A stretch of 59,255 nucleotides of DNA from positions 1 through 59,255 of the forward strand of contig CAJXRQ010000022.1 in the NCBI GenBank assembly GCA_913060505.1, written 5' to 3'. Position numbers and translations under genes: made by a program. Shown here piece after piece: positions 34,615 through 44,022 of the stretch (position 1 is its first letter; every line of letters begins with the position of its first letter). The notes under the pieces were generated by a model. The model made no database searches. It was not told the DNA's origin and worked only from the letters and a program-made list of their open reading frames with translations. This DNA comes from an uncultured Desulfovibrio sp. Lineage in GTDB: Bacteria > Desulfobacterota > Desulfovibrionia > Desulfovibrionales > Desulfovibrionaceae.

Positions 34615-35985
34615 CTAAAGCGCACCGACGGACTGGGCGATCTCCTGCAGCATCGCCGCCACAGGGCGCGACTCGCAAACAGCAGCCAGCGTCGCTTCCC
34701 GGTCTCGGCCCAACTGAAGCATCAGCCGTTTCAACAATTCCGCTACGTCGACAATTTTTTGCTCCGCAAAAATCCGGGCATCATACATAAGCGACAATTG
34801 CAAGGCCGGTTGGATCTGGGCACTAACCACAAGGGGATAATTTGATCGGGTCACCAGTCCCCCATAGGCGATGGTAAGGCGCTTCTCTTCAGCCTTTTCC
34901 GGCTCCACACCGGTGTCCATGTTTTGGAAGACAAGGCAACTGGTCTGCGACCGGGGAGCCAGTTCCTCCTGGATGGCGATGATGTCGCGGGGAGGGACGA
35001 AGTGGTAATCCATGGACTCGACCTGATAAGCCCGTATCCCGTCGAGCCAGTCACCTACCGAGCTTGTGCGGGGGCAATGGAAATGGTGCGGAATAACCCC
35101 AAGCAAAAGTCCGAACATGGACTGAATCCCCGGGACCCCCGCAGGCCGGCTGCTAGCCGTTGAAATGAAATAGGCGCTCTCATTTTCCTGGCATTGACTC
35201 AGGATCAGAGACCACGCCGCCTGAAATACCACATAGAGTGTAACGCCCATGCGGTTAGCCCCTTCATGCAGAATGCGGTCCTCCTCCTCGGTAAACGGGA
35301 GAAAGCAGACCTCGGAAGCGCATATCTCGTCCGGCCACTCCCGGCATTCCACAAAGGGGAGCTTCTGGGCAGCCATGCCGCCAAGTTTGTTCCGGTACCA
35401 TAGCAGCGCCTGGGAAGAGTCCGCCCTTTTGTGCCATTCGATGTAATCCCTGACAGAGGGCTTTGGCTCCAGGTTCCAGGCCTGACCGCTCCGGAGCGCG
35501 TCGTGCCCCTCCAGAAAATCCCGAATGGCCAGTCCCAGCGACCACCCATCAAAAATCAAATGATCAATAGTGATGCTTAAAATGCTTTCGGCCGCGTTCA
35601 ACTTATGGACTGCCAGACGAATGAGCGGCGGAGAATGCCAATCAAAAGGCAAGACAGAATCCATCGACTGATATTCTTCAACGACACGCTCCTGCTCTTC
35701 GGGAGACAGGTGGGTCAAATCGAAAACACGGACAACAGGCTCGGCCTGGCCATGAACGACCTGAAAAGTCCGATTCGGGGCAAGCACATGCAGTGAAGTC
35801 CTAAGCGATGGATAGGCCGCAACGATTTCCCGCCACAACATTTCCGCCAAATTTGCATCGAACTCCCCACAAAGGCGGTAGCCATAGACATGCATGCTCT
35901 CTGCACTGCATTCAAACGCCCCCCCCCTGAAAAACTTCTGGCTGTCGGTAAAGGGCAATATTTCTTCAAACGTAGCATTTTTCAT
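34615..35985 (-). CDS. Free-standing NRPS condensation domain
   Basis: A 456-residue single-domain protein of the condensation superfamily. The active-site motif reads DHLIFDGWS (HHxxxDG with the first His replaced by Asp; the catalytic second His and the Asp are kept). The GIQSMFGLLLGVIPHHF segment matches the conserved C-domain latch region. No A or T domain is attached. Such stand-alone C domains can form an amide or ester in trans, including chain release onto a soluble amine or alcohol. As no thioesterase is seen in the window, a release role is an attractive inference. It is the last gene of the set 42894-34615. Confidence 0.88.
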   Translation of the reverse strand: MKNATFEEILPFTDSQKFFRGGAFECSAESMHVYGYRLCGEFDANLAEMLWREIVAAYPSLRTSLHVLAPNRTFQVVHGQAEPVVRVFDLTHLSPEEQERVVEEYQSMDSVLPFDWHSPPLIRLAVHKLNAAESILSITIDHLIFDGWSLGLAIRDFLEGHDALRSGQAWNLEPKPSVRDYIEWHKRADSSQALLWYRNKLGGMAAQKLPFVECREWPDEICASEVCFLPFTEEEDRILHEGANRMGVTLYVVFQAAWSLILSQCQENESAYFISTASSRPAGVPGIQSMFGLLLGVIPHHFHCPRTSSVGDWLDGIRAYQVESMDYHFVPPRDIIAIQEELAPRSQTSCLVFQNMDTGVEPEKAEEKRLTIAYGGLVTRSNYPLVVSAQIQPALQLSLMYDARIFAEQKIVDVAELLKRLMLQLGRDREATLAAVCESRPVAAMLQEIAQSVGAL

Positions 35986-36072
35986 GGTGGCCTAAACTCC
36001 AGGCAAGTATGTTATTATCGAACATCCACGGATTATCCCCGCCATTGTTGACGGGGCCTCGACGTGCATGCG

Positions 36073-39000
36073 TTACTTCGAGGCAGATCCCGCTTCTTCG
36101 AGAATACGATTCAGTTCATCCGTCTTCAGGTCGCACAGGGGGAAATCAGCCGGAACAGGTATGCCGAGACCTTCATCGGCAACGACCTGCTTGGCGAAAG
36201 AAATCAAACGGTCCGCCAGGGACTGAGCCGTCCCGAGCGCCGAATCCGTGTCTGCCGAAACCGCCAACAACACGGCTCCAGCCCTGTGACCGGCATAAAA
36301 GGTTGCCGGGATCGCTTTGTCCCCCAAGGCCTTTTGCACACTCAAGTCCACAGTGGGCACCGCCTCCCCGGAGTCCAGGGAGTCCAGCCACGAGTATTCG
36401 ATCACTGGGCACCCATCGGCCTTTTTCTCTTCATTGAACCGTCCGGGGTGTATGTTCTCCTTGAACCGGGCAAGCGCATCTTTCCCCGACTTCGAGGATT
36501 CAGAATATACGCAAACCGGATAGGAATACTGTCCCACTCCGGTCCTGTGAGGATTGAACGCAGAAAGGTCCAAACGTCCGTTCCGCCATATCTTGAGCAC
36601 ACGATTGGGCAGGTGTTCCCCGGCCATGATTTCCGCCAGCACAAAGGCGACGAAATCCCCCGGTGAGAGCCGTGTTTTGCGACCGGCGGCAACAATGGCG
36701 TCATACCCGTCATCAATCTCGAAGATCTCTGTGCCGAGCGGTTGCCACATGTCCGTCACGGGGTTAGCTAAACCAAAGGCTGTTTCCTGAATTCTTGGGG
36801 CGATTTCAAGCCAGTCCCGCCAGGAACTCGTTGCCCCCTCGGGCAGGTCCCCATCCTGAAAGCAGCGGTGCATTTCGCTGAAAAGAATTTCCGCCCCAGG
36901 CCTGTCCACGATACTCCGGGAAAACACCCCTATAACAACGGGCATTCCACCCTTTTCGCCCCGAATCGGCTGCAGAAACCAGGGGGTATTGCCGTCGCAT
37001 GGTGAAATCGTCTTGGGAAGGGGGCGCAAGACTTCCCGCGAACCAGACCAAAACGGCTCGCCATCGAACCGTTCAATAACGCTTTTCACATGCTCATCGG
37101 CCCATGAAACGGCTTTTGCATTCAGCAGCTTGACCCCGTCTTCGTCCCACCTGAACCGCAATGCGTCGTGCTTCACGGCAAGGGCCTCGGCCAGGGATTT
37201 GAGGTGGTCAACATCTCCTGACCATTCAAAGACAGAATAATACGCCCCTTTCGTCCCATTATCTCCCAGAAGCAGGGGTATGCCGAGAATATCGGCACCC
37301 GATGCGGCTCCGACGGCTTGTTGCGAAGTCTTCAGCGACAACCCCCGGATCGTCTTCGCTTCAAACACATCCCTGACGGAAAAATGCAGCCCTCTTTCCT
37401 CAGCCATCCGCACCATCTGCATTACCTGAACGGAGTTTCCCCCCAAGGCCAGGAATTCCTCATCCACACCGATGGGCCGGACAAAAAATAATTCCTGCCA
37501 TATTTCCACAAGCGCCCGCTCGACATCGTTTTCGGGTGCCGCGTAGCCTTCAAGGGAATCCTTTGGGACCTCGACCCCAAAGGATGCCAAGGATTTGCCC
37601 TTGGTAGCCGTTGCCGACACGTCCGGGGCATCGATCCAGTACCGCTTCGGATTCAGGACGGTCTCGGGCAAAGGCAGACGGGACGCCCTGATTCCGGCAT
37701 AAAACGTTTGCCAATAGACATCCCCGCCGATCTCCCAAACATCACCGACCACGCTGGCCATGTCCCTGACAGCCGTTTCCTGGCCATCGGACGCAGGCGC
37801 AGTGAGAGAATCAAACCCGGAGGCGATCGTCAAATTCAAATCAGGCCGTCCCGCAAGGCTGCGCATGGTATGCCCAGGCCCCACTTCGATCCCCAGGGAC
37901 ACCCGGCTGGAAATCGTTTGCAGACAACGGTCAAACTCCACGGTCCTTCTCAGATGGCGGACCCAATACTGCGGGGTTGCCATCTCTTCCCCTGCCCATG
38001 AGCCTGATACATTGCTGGCGATGGGAATCGTGGGAGGATGGAGGCCCACGCCGTCAAGAGTACGCTCAAAAGGCGCGAGGATGACTTCCATGTCAACGGA
38101 ATGGAATGCGTGTGAGGTTTTCAGGGGGATCGCCCTTTGTCCCTTGCCCTCGACAACGGCGCCACATGCATCCAGAGCCTGGGCACTTCCCGAAAGAACG
38201 CAGTTTGCCGGACCGTTGACCACGGCAAGCTCGACGGTATCCAAAAGGTCGCCCAACACGCCACGAAGATTATCCCTGTGCAAGGTGACCATGAGCATCT
38301 TGCCCCCGGAAGCGGACTGCATCAGTTCGGCCCGGCGCGACACCAGCATCGCCCCATCTTCAAGGGAAAACACACCGGCCTGCACAGCCGCGGCATACTC
38401 GCCAAGGCTGTGGCCGAGGGCGCAGTCCGGGGTAATCCCTTTGGAAACAAGGGACCGCGCAAACGCCGTTTCAAGGCCGAAAAGCAAGGGTTGTGCTATT
38501 GCCGTCGAAGCCAGGTCATACGGCCCGTCCCGCATCACATCGACAATGTCCGGACCTCCACTGTCCAAGATAACGCCGGCAACAAAATCCAGATTCTTTC
38601 TGAACAGTGGATCGTTCTCGTAAAAGGCCAATCCTGCGCGGGCGCGCAGATTACCCTGTCCGGGGAAAAGAAATGCCACTGCGCCCTTTTCCGCGGCGGT
38701 GTGGCGCAGCCCGGGGACTCCGGACCGAAGCATATCCGCCGCCTCCTGCCCACTGTCCGCCACGAAAGATGACCGCCACTGGTGGTGACGCCTGCCCTGC
38801 GCAAACGTAAATGCGGCATCGCACGCCGCCACCCCGGAGTCCTCAAGTCGGATTGCCGTTTCGGCCTGAGTCCTCACCAGCCCTTCTTTGGTCGGCGACG
38901 AAAGGACAAACAGATGTCTGGCTCCGTTGTTTTTTTCGGGGACAGGCCCGCAAGGCGGCTCCTGCAAAACCGCATGCACATTCGTGCCCCCGAATCCGAA

Positions 39001-40323
39001 GGAACTGACCCCGGCCAGCAAGGGAATTCCGTCATCCCGTCTCAGTTGGGTATTGTCTGCTGTCACTGTAAACGGAGCGATGTCCCCGCGTGCCGGATCA
39101 AGGCCTGTAAACAGGGCGGTTCCAGGAGCCATGCCGTGGTACACGCACAGACAACCCTTGACAAAACCGCACAGCCCAGCCGTTGAATTGAGATGACCGA
39201 CATTTCCCTTCACCGAACCGAGCACGATCGGCTCCGGGCACCGCCCGCACGCCGGAGAAAAGACCTGCGACAACGCCTCCAATTCTATCGGGTCTCCCAA
39301 TTGCGTTCCCGTTCCATGTCCCTCCACATAGGCTATGTCCTCCGGTCGAACCGAGGCCACGGAAAGAGCGGACCGAATGGCGCGAGCCTGGCCGCTGGCA
39401 CTGGGTGCGACAAATCCCATCTTGTCGCTGCCGTCGTTGGAGGCTCCTGTCCCCCTGATTACGGCCCAAATATGATCACGGTCACGCAATGCATCGGGCA
39501 TGGATTTGAGCACGACCGCCACAACACCGTTGGATAACACCGTTCCGCTCGCATTGGCATCGAACGGACGGCACAGGCCATCGGGCGAAAGGATGCCACC
39601 GGGGCTGTAGAGATACCCCAAATCGGGCAGGAGCAGGGTGCTGGAGGCAACCACGGCCCGGTTGCACTCTCCTCCGAGTATGGAAAGTGTGGCCATGTGC
39701 AAGGTGGTCAGGGAAGAGGAACATGCCGTCTGAATGGACATGGCAGGCCCCTTGAAGTTGCACTTGTAGGCAACCCTTGTGGCCAGAAAATCACTGCCAG
39801 TCCCTACGAATGTCTCGATGAGGTCGATGGAGCCATCGCAGAAGTGAGGGTAGAGGTTGCCCATCAGGTAGTGGCTGATCTCAGAACAGGCGAACACCCC
39901 GGTTATGTCCTTCCCCTGGTCGGTGGGTATGTGCCCCGCATTTTCAAAGGCGCGGTGCGCGTACTCGAGAATCAGCCGATGCTGCGGGTCGGTCAGACTG
40001 GCCTCGCGTGGCGACATTTGAAAATATTCCGCATCAAACAGATCGTAATCATCGATGGAGAACTTGTAAGGGACATACCCTTTTTTCCCGCATATGCCGG
40101 AATGTAGCCCCTGGACCAGAGCTTCATCGGGCACCCGCACCCGGCAGACCTTGCCGTGCAGCAGGTTGTCCCAAAAACCATCCAGCGAATCCGATCCTGG
40201 AACCCGCATGGCCATGCCGATGACCGCAACGCAGTCATCACTGTATTCATATCGACTTTCAGCGCGCACATCAGCTCCTGTACACGGGGTTTCTTGCCTG
40301 TCCAACTCGCAAATAACACTCAC
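36073..40323 (-). CDS. PKS KS-AT-ACP with C-terminal decayed C/E-like domain
   Basis: A 1416-residue protein that starts with GTG and a weak ribosome site. The ketosynthase is intact (QTACSSSL, EGHGTGTQLGD, NVGHLNSTAG). The acyltransferase is intact (FLFPGQG, GHSLGE, and HAFHS, which signals malonyl-CoA). An ACP follows (LGGNSV, about residue 990). The last 390 residues are not a standard PKS domain. They resemble an epimerization/condensation fold (IWRNGRLDLSAFNPHRTGVGQYSYPV resembles the E-domain HGR...DLSRTVGWFTS region), but the HHxxxDG position reads SRSIVDR, so ordinary catalysis is unlikely. The AT may also load the PKS at 9138-11825, whose own AT is dead. Domains up to the ACP are firm; the tail assignment is tentative. 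Confidence 0.92.
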   Translation of the reverse strand: MSVICELDRQETPCTGADVRAESRYEYSDDCVAVIGMAMRVPGSDSLDGFWDNLLHGKVCRVRVPDEALVQGLHSGICGKKGYVPYKFSIDDYDLFDAEYFQMSPREASLTDPQHRLILEYAHRAFENAGHIPTDQGKDITGVFACSEISHYLMGNLYPHFCDGSIDLIETFVGTGSDFLATRVAYKCNFKGPAMSIQTACSSSLTTLHMATLSILGGECNRAVVASSTLLLPDLGYLYSPGGILSPDGLCRPFDANASGTVLSNGVVAVVLKSMPDALRDRDHIWAVIRGTGASNDGSDKMGFVAPSASGQARAIRSALSVASVRPEDIAYVEGHGTGTQLGDPIELEALSQVFSPACGRCPEPIVLGSVKGNVGHLNSTAGLCGFVKGCLCVYHGMAPGTALFTGLDPARGDIAPFTVTADNTQLRRDDGIPLLAGVSSFGFGGTNVHAVLQEPPCGPVPEKNNGARHLFVLSSPTKEGLVRTQAETAIRLEDSGVAACDAAFTFAQGRRHHQWRSSFVADSGQEAADMLRSGVPGLRHTAAEKGAVAFLFPGQGNLRARAGLAFYENDPLFRKNLDFVAGVILDSGGPDIVDVMRDGPYDLASTAIAQPLLFGLETAFARSLVSKGITPDCALGHSLGEYAAAVQAGVFSLEDGAMLVSRRAELMQSASGGKMLMVTLHRDNLRGVLGDLLDTVELAVVNGPANCVLSGSAQALDACGAVVEGKGQRAIPLKTSHAFHSVDMEVILAPFERTLDGVGLHPPTIPIASNVSGSWAGEEMATPQYWVRHLRRTVEFDRCLQTISSRVSLGIEVGPGHTMRSLAGRPDLNLTIASGFDSLTAPASDGQETAVRDMASVVGDVWEIGGDVYWQTFYAGIRASRLPLPETVLNPKRYWIDAPDVSATATKGKSLASFGVEVPKDSLEGYAAPENDVERALVEIWQELFFVRPIGVDEEFLALGGNSVQVMQMVRMAEERGLHFSVRDVFEAKTIRGLSLKTSQQAVGAASGADILGIPLLLGDNGTKGAYYSVFEWSGDVDHLKSLAEALAVKHDALRFRWDEDGVKLLNAKAVSWADEHVKSVIERFDGEPFWSGSREVLRPLPKTISPCDGNTPWFLQPIRGEKGGMPVVIGVFSRSIVDRPGAEILFSEMHRCFQDGDLPEGATSSWRDWLEIAPRIQETAFGLANPVTDMWQPLGTEIFEIDDGYDAIVAAGRKTRLSPGDFVAFVLAEIMAGEHLPNRVLKIWRNGRLDLSAFNPHRTGVGQYSYPVCVYSESSKSGKDALARFKENIHPGRFNEEKKADGCPVIEYSWLDSLDSGEAVPTVDLSVQKALGDKAIPATFYAGHRAGAVLLAVSADTDSALGTAQSLADRLISFAKQVVADEGLGIPVPADFPLCDLKTDELNRILEEAGSASK

Positions 40324-40446
40324 GAATTCGACGGCAAACGCCCCGGCGTATTTTCCTGTTCATGTCGATGAGCGGTTTCGCGTGACACGAGCTCATCCGG
40401 CCCGGAAGAATCGTTCCAAGAGTACGGCCTTTCCGCGCTTCCGCAG

Positions 40447-42894
40447 CTAGCACTGCCCCGCTTCCCGAGCGTATTGTTTGAGAAATCGCATTGTGCTTTC
40501 CGGCACCATGCCGACAAGGGCGTTCCAGTCTCCCTCGCTGTACAAGGGTCTGACGTTGGAGGCGCTTACAGGCACGCCATTGTTTTGCAGTCTGGGCAAG
40601 ATGTGGCACTCGATACCGTACAACGGCAGGATCTCGGACTGCTGGGCCATGTATTCCGCCGTAACCGCGCAGGTGGGCTCTTCGCCAAAGAACCTGCAGG
40701 AAATACCAAACTCCTCACAAACGATGGATGCGAATATCAGGGCATCCAGGGTGGCATCCACGGCCTGATCCTGGCACTCCGCCTTTGTGAAGTATCCGGC
40801 GAACGTGATCGTTGAAACGATTCCGGGGCCGCTGGGAGCCACAATGACACGCTCTCCCAGGTCCTGTACCCCGGCGCGAACCATCTCCAGACGCTGCCCC
40901 GTGGAATAAAAGGATTCATCCTCCTCGACCACAAACAGATAAAGATTATCCACGGTCTCCAAGGCTTTTTCGGCCAGATAGCGATGGCCCGCCGTAAATG
41001 GATTGCAATTCATGACGATGGCGCCGGTCTTTGGCCTAGGCTCATGGCGCGGCGTCTTGGCCAAAAAGGAAAGAAAGTCTTCATTGGCAAGCATCACGGC
41101 TTTCACGGTCTGGGCAAAGCTGAGGACGCTGCTTTCGTAGACCTCCCGGAAATGCGCAACACGCGCCCCCGACAGGGTCTTCTCGAAAATACGATCCGCT
41201 ATTAGCTGCAATCCCTTGTATGAAACATGTCCGGTATCGATATATATTTCGCCAAGCCCGTGGGATTCGAAATCCTCCTGAAGCCCATGGACAGACACAC
41301 CGGTGTCGGCCAGCCCCAGAAGGACGTCCTCAAACGCAAAGGAATCCCATACCGGATATGGATCGTCGCAATCGATTTCGCCTATCAACATTCTGAAATC
41401 ATGAATGATGGCCCGCTCATCCTGAGTCGGATTATGCGAATACAGCAACTCGGGCTGCACGAACAAAGAAAACGAGGCACCGACGGCCATGCAGCGCTCG
41501 TTCATGGCGCTGACCACTCTTGTAAAATGACGTGCATATGTTTTCAGCCAATAGGGAATGGCCAAAAAAACGACATGATCCCCGGCCTGCAGATCCAGTC
41601 GGCAGAATTTCCTGAAACAATTGTCGGGAGGAGACGCATTCGTGCCCAGATTGACAACCTTGAAAACCCTGTCCAGACTTCCCCGGTTATGCCCCTCAAC
41701 ACAAAGTTTTTGCAGCCGACTGGCCACGGTGCTCTCGTCGTCCGCATAGGCGCCATATGCGCTGCTCGCTCCAAACAGAAACAGCTTGGAATCCCAGGCT
41801 TCAGGCTGGAAGGCGGTCTTTCGCCGCCCATCCCCGCAGTTCACGAAATCCCCCTGGATATCGGTCGGCGAAAAGCCGCCTCCGAGCAGGCTGGTCGTGC
41901 TCCACGTGGTTATTTCCTCATGATGGGCATCGGAAGCGTACGGATAATCGGCATGCAACAGGGAGTATCGTTCCCGGCTCAGCGGGAGCGAGGGCATGAA
42001 CTGCACCTTTTCGTCATGAATAAAGCCGTCCGTCTCGACGATGAACGGGTGGGCCATGGCGACAGAGTGAAAGGCCTCGAACGGCCCCACCCGTGAAGCA
42101 TGCATCAACAACGGCGTGCAATCGCGTACCCATGGATGGATAAGACCAAACGCCGTCTCGGCCGCGCCCTCGGCAACGAGCACCGCCTCCACCTCCAAAT
42201 CGGCGATCCAGTCGCCGGCAGGCTGCGGGCGCTTCCCCAGAAATGGTATCTCCTTCGGAGTGTCGTCAACAATACCGACAATATCGTCCAACATTTCCAA
42301 CCGCGTCAGCGCAGGGATAAAAAGATGTCGGGTGGTCGGCCCCTGGTTCCATATCAACAATCGACGCCCTTTGAACCGGGAAAGCATTTCCTCAAGATCG
42401 TCATAGCTCGTACACGCCCCTTTTTGTATGGCATAGGTGGCTCCGGGCGCTGCAAGGACGAAAAAACCCGTAGGCAGGACAACAGGCATCGGATCCGTAA
42501 GAACGGAGCAGATATCCCGCAACACCTGCTGATACCGGGCTGTGGCCAAAACCAAAACTACGCCGTCCTCTCCCACTCCCAGATCAGGGCTGCTCAACTC
42601 CTGCGGAGTTCGAGACTGGAGAGGAACGACGACCATATCCGCCACAGCTTTTGCAAACACGGGAAACAGTCTCTCGGAGACAGAATCACCACCGTCAACA
42701 AAAACAACCCGGCGGCCGATGCATGTTCGAGAAATATCCCTTTCCGAACGCAGAGGGATCGAATAGGGCGAAGCGCACAGGGAGTGACTATCATCATAAA
42801 AAAACACATCCGCAGGCCTGGCTATACTCTTATTCACAACGAACTCCCGCATCTCTTCACGGCCAACCCCCAGGGGAATCATCCAATGCGCCAT
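40447..42894 (-). CDS. Rossmann-SGNH hydrolase-CitC-like nucleotidyltransferase fusion
   Basis: Up to 815 residues; the start is uncertain, and the GTG at 42837 has GGGAG six bases upstream. Three parts can be seen. Residues about 170-300 resemble a Rossmann-like domain (LLIWNQGPTTRHLFIPAL, VGIVDDTP). Residues about 370-590 fit an SGNH/GDSL hydrolase: FGASSAYG, NLGTNASPPDN and the DxxH block DTGHVSYKGLQLIADRI. Residues about 630-810 match citrate lyase ligase CitC: MNCNPFTAGHRYL, FVVEEDES, VSTITFAGYFTK, RFFGEEPTCAVTAEY, VSASNVRPL. CitC adenylates acetate and acetylates the phosphopantetheine thiol of an acyl carrier protein. No citrate lyase genes are near, but PKS and NRPS carriers are. An acyl-loading or carrier-editing role is inferred. 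Confidence 0.8.
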   Translation of the reverse strand: MAHWMIPLGVGREEMREFVVNKSIARPADVFFYDDSHSLCASPYSIPLRSERDISRTCIGRRVVFVDGGDSVSERLFPVFAKAVADMVVVPLQSRTPQELSSPDLGVGEDGVVLVLATARYQQVLRDICSVLTDPMPVVLPTGFFVLAAPGATYAIQKGACTSYDDLEEMLSRFKGRRLLIWNQGPTTRHLFIPALTRLEMLDDIVGIVDDTPKEIPFLGKRPQPAGDWIADLEVEAVLVAEGAAETAFGLIHPWVRDCTPLLMHASRVGPFEAFHSVAMAHPFIVETDGFIHDEKVQFMPSLPLSRERYSLLHADYPYASDAHHEEITTWSTTSLLGGGFSPTDIQGDFVNCGDGRRKTAFQPEAWDSKLFLFGASSAYGAYADDESTVASRLQKLCVEGHNRGSLDRVFKVVNLGTNASPPDNCFRKFCRLDLQAGDHVVFLAIPYWLKTYARHFTRVVSAMNERCMAVGASFSLFVQPELLYSHNPTQDERAIIHDFRMLIGEIDCDDPYPVWDSFAFEDVLLGLADTGVSVHGLQEDFESHGLGEIYIDTGHVSYKGLQLIADRIFEKTLSGARVAHFREVYESSVLSFAQTVKAVMLANEDFLSFLAKTPRHEPRPKTGAIVMNCNPFTAGHRYLAEKALETVDNLYLFVVEEDESFYSTGQRLEMVRAGVQDLGERVIVAPSGPGIVSTITFAGYFTKAECQDQAVDATLDALIFASIVCEEFGISCRFFGEEPTCAVTAEYMAQQSEILPLYGIECHILPRLQNNGVPVSASNVRPLYSEGDWNALVGMVPESTMRFLKQYAREAGQC

Positions 42895-42956
42895 CAGGGA
42901 ATCTGCACTGCGCAGACGCCTCGGGTCGCGGCAAATGGGACAACCACGAAGTTGAG

Positions 42957-42975
42957 ATTGATTTTTAAAATCAAT
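42957..42975. promoter_or_regulatory. Perfect AT-rich palindrome upstream of the fusion gene
   Basis: ATTGATTTTTAAAATCAAT has perfect 9-base arms around one central base. It lies 63 bases upstream of the longest possible start of the fusion gene and resembles the other AT-rich Fur-like boxes of the cluster. It probably controls the 42894-34615 gene set. The remaining bases 42976-43110 show no gene. Confidence 0.55.
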
Positions 42976-43110
42976 AAAACAACCGCACGGTCAATTCCAC
43001 CCGATAGCCGTCAGAAAATATGCAATTTTGACAAGCTGTTTCGCAGGCATTACGCAAATCACTCCTGTCTTCAACTCATGCATATCAACGCATTCGTGTT
43101 CCAACGGCCT

Positions 43111-43362
43111 CTAAAATCGATTCATCATCTGGTTCGCCACCAACCGCCCATGATTTCCCGGCGAGGTGGAAACACCAGCATCATGCAAAGCTTTCGCATA
43201 CTCGTAGCCGGTAGACAGGTCTCTCTGATCCGTATCGAATATTATCGAACGCACCAGGCCTAATTGAATTTTATGCTTTTCCAAATACGGATGCATAGCA
43301 CGCTGACTTGAGTCTGGGCCACTCCATGCGGCTTTAAAAACAGTATAAAGGCAAAATTTCAA
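43111..43362 (-). pseudogene. 3' fragment of an alpha/beta-hydrolase-like gene
   Basis: About 80 codons of open frame end in a stop at 43111 but have no start of their own: reading into the frame begins inside the neighbouring insertion-element end. The segment GLVRSIIFDTDQRDLSTGYEYAKALHDAGV resembles the C-terminal part of alpha/beta-hydrolase-3 proteins (...D.LRDEG..YA..L..AGV). It is read as the tail of a gene cut by the element. The similarity is short and the call is tentative. Confidence 0.4.
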
Positions 43363-43470
43363 GGGGCTGTACCAGATAACTCCTCTGAGGTATCGGTATG
43401 GCAATGCGAAAAAGTCGTTTGAGTCATAATAAGCATCTCCGTTTGATCGAGCATTTTGTAGCAGGTGCCA
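43363..43470 (+). mobile_element. IS1595-type insertion sequence remnant
   Basis: GGGGCTGTACCAGATAAC at 43363-43380 matches the terminal inverted repeat style of IS1595-family elements. It is followed at the right distance by a start codon and the typical transposase N-terminus MRKSRLSHNKHLRLIEHFVAG. After about 24 codons the transposase similarity stops; the catalytic region and the other end are missing. It is a deletion remnant. Confidence 0.65.
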
Positions 43471-43700
43471 TGCCTGAGATTAAAATCCAAGAGGCCCTGT
43501 ACCACGTCAATTCCAATGTATACAAAGTGGCCAAAACGCTGTTTGCCCGGGAAGGCATGCAGACGCATCTCGACGAACTTGGCGAAGAAGGAAAAGCCAA
43601 GGGACTGATCGGAGTAGATCTGCTTGATTTCGTCATCTCCGAGATAATCGCCTTGGCTGAAGCCAACCCCAAAAAGGCGTGGCAGTTAGACCGTTTTTAA
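43398..43700 (+). CDS. Small chimeric ORF: IS1595 transposase start fused to unknown sequence
   Basis: A 100-codon frame. Its first 24 codons are the transposase N-terminus of the IS remnant. The rest (from MPEIKIQEALYHVN to AWQLDRF) is not recognized. It is charged, predicted helical, and could be the tail of another broken gene captured by the deletion. It may not be expressed. From 43701 to 44022 the sequence is AT-rich, with no gene. Confidence 0.4.
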   Translation: MAMRKSRLSHNKHLRLIEHFVAGAMPEIKIQEALYHVNSNVYKVAKTLFAREGMQTHLDELGEEGKAKGLIGVDLLDFVISEIIALAEANPKKAWQLDRF

Positions 43701-43910
43701 CAATCATTTCTAATAATTAGTAAGGGATAAAAGGAGGAGGCCTTCAAAGTATTGAGATAATGACCAGCATGGCAAGGTCCCTATTTCACCATATTTTAAT
43801 TTTTTTTACCTAGTTTTCCATCCCCCTCCCTGTCACTCATGCAAACAATGTAGTTCTATTTTTAATAATGTTTCTATTTAAAATAATTATAAATAGTGCG
43901 ACCATGCCCA

Positions 43911-43929
43911 TGGGGACCATGTGGGGACC
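43911..43929. repeat. Tandem direct repeats TGGGGACC, arm-site-like
   Basis: Two exact copies of TGGGGACC (43911-43918 and 43922-43929) are spaced 11 bases apart, one helical turn. They lie about 95 bases from the tRNA-Leu fragment. This arrangement is typical of integrase arm-type sites next to an attachment core; the function is inferred. Confidence 0.45.
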
Positions 43930-44022
43930 GGGATGCCCCCAAAGACGTTTTTTGGACAAAATTAGACAAAAAAAGATCCGGAAGGCCACTCGCTGTAACC
44001 TACCGGATTAACTTTTAATTCC

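Noticed and set aside
43911..43929. CRISPR array start
   Set aside because: Only two 8-base repeats with a 3-base gap; no spacers or cas genes.
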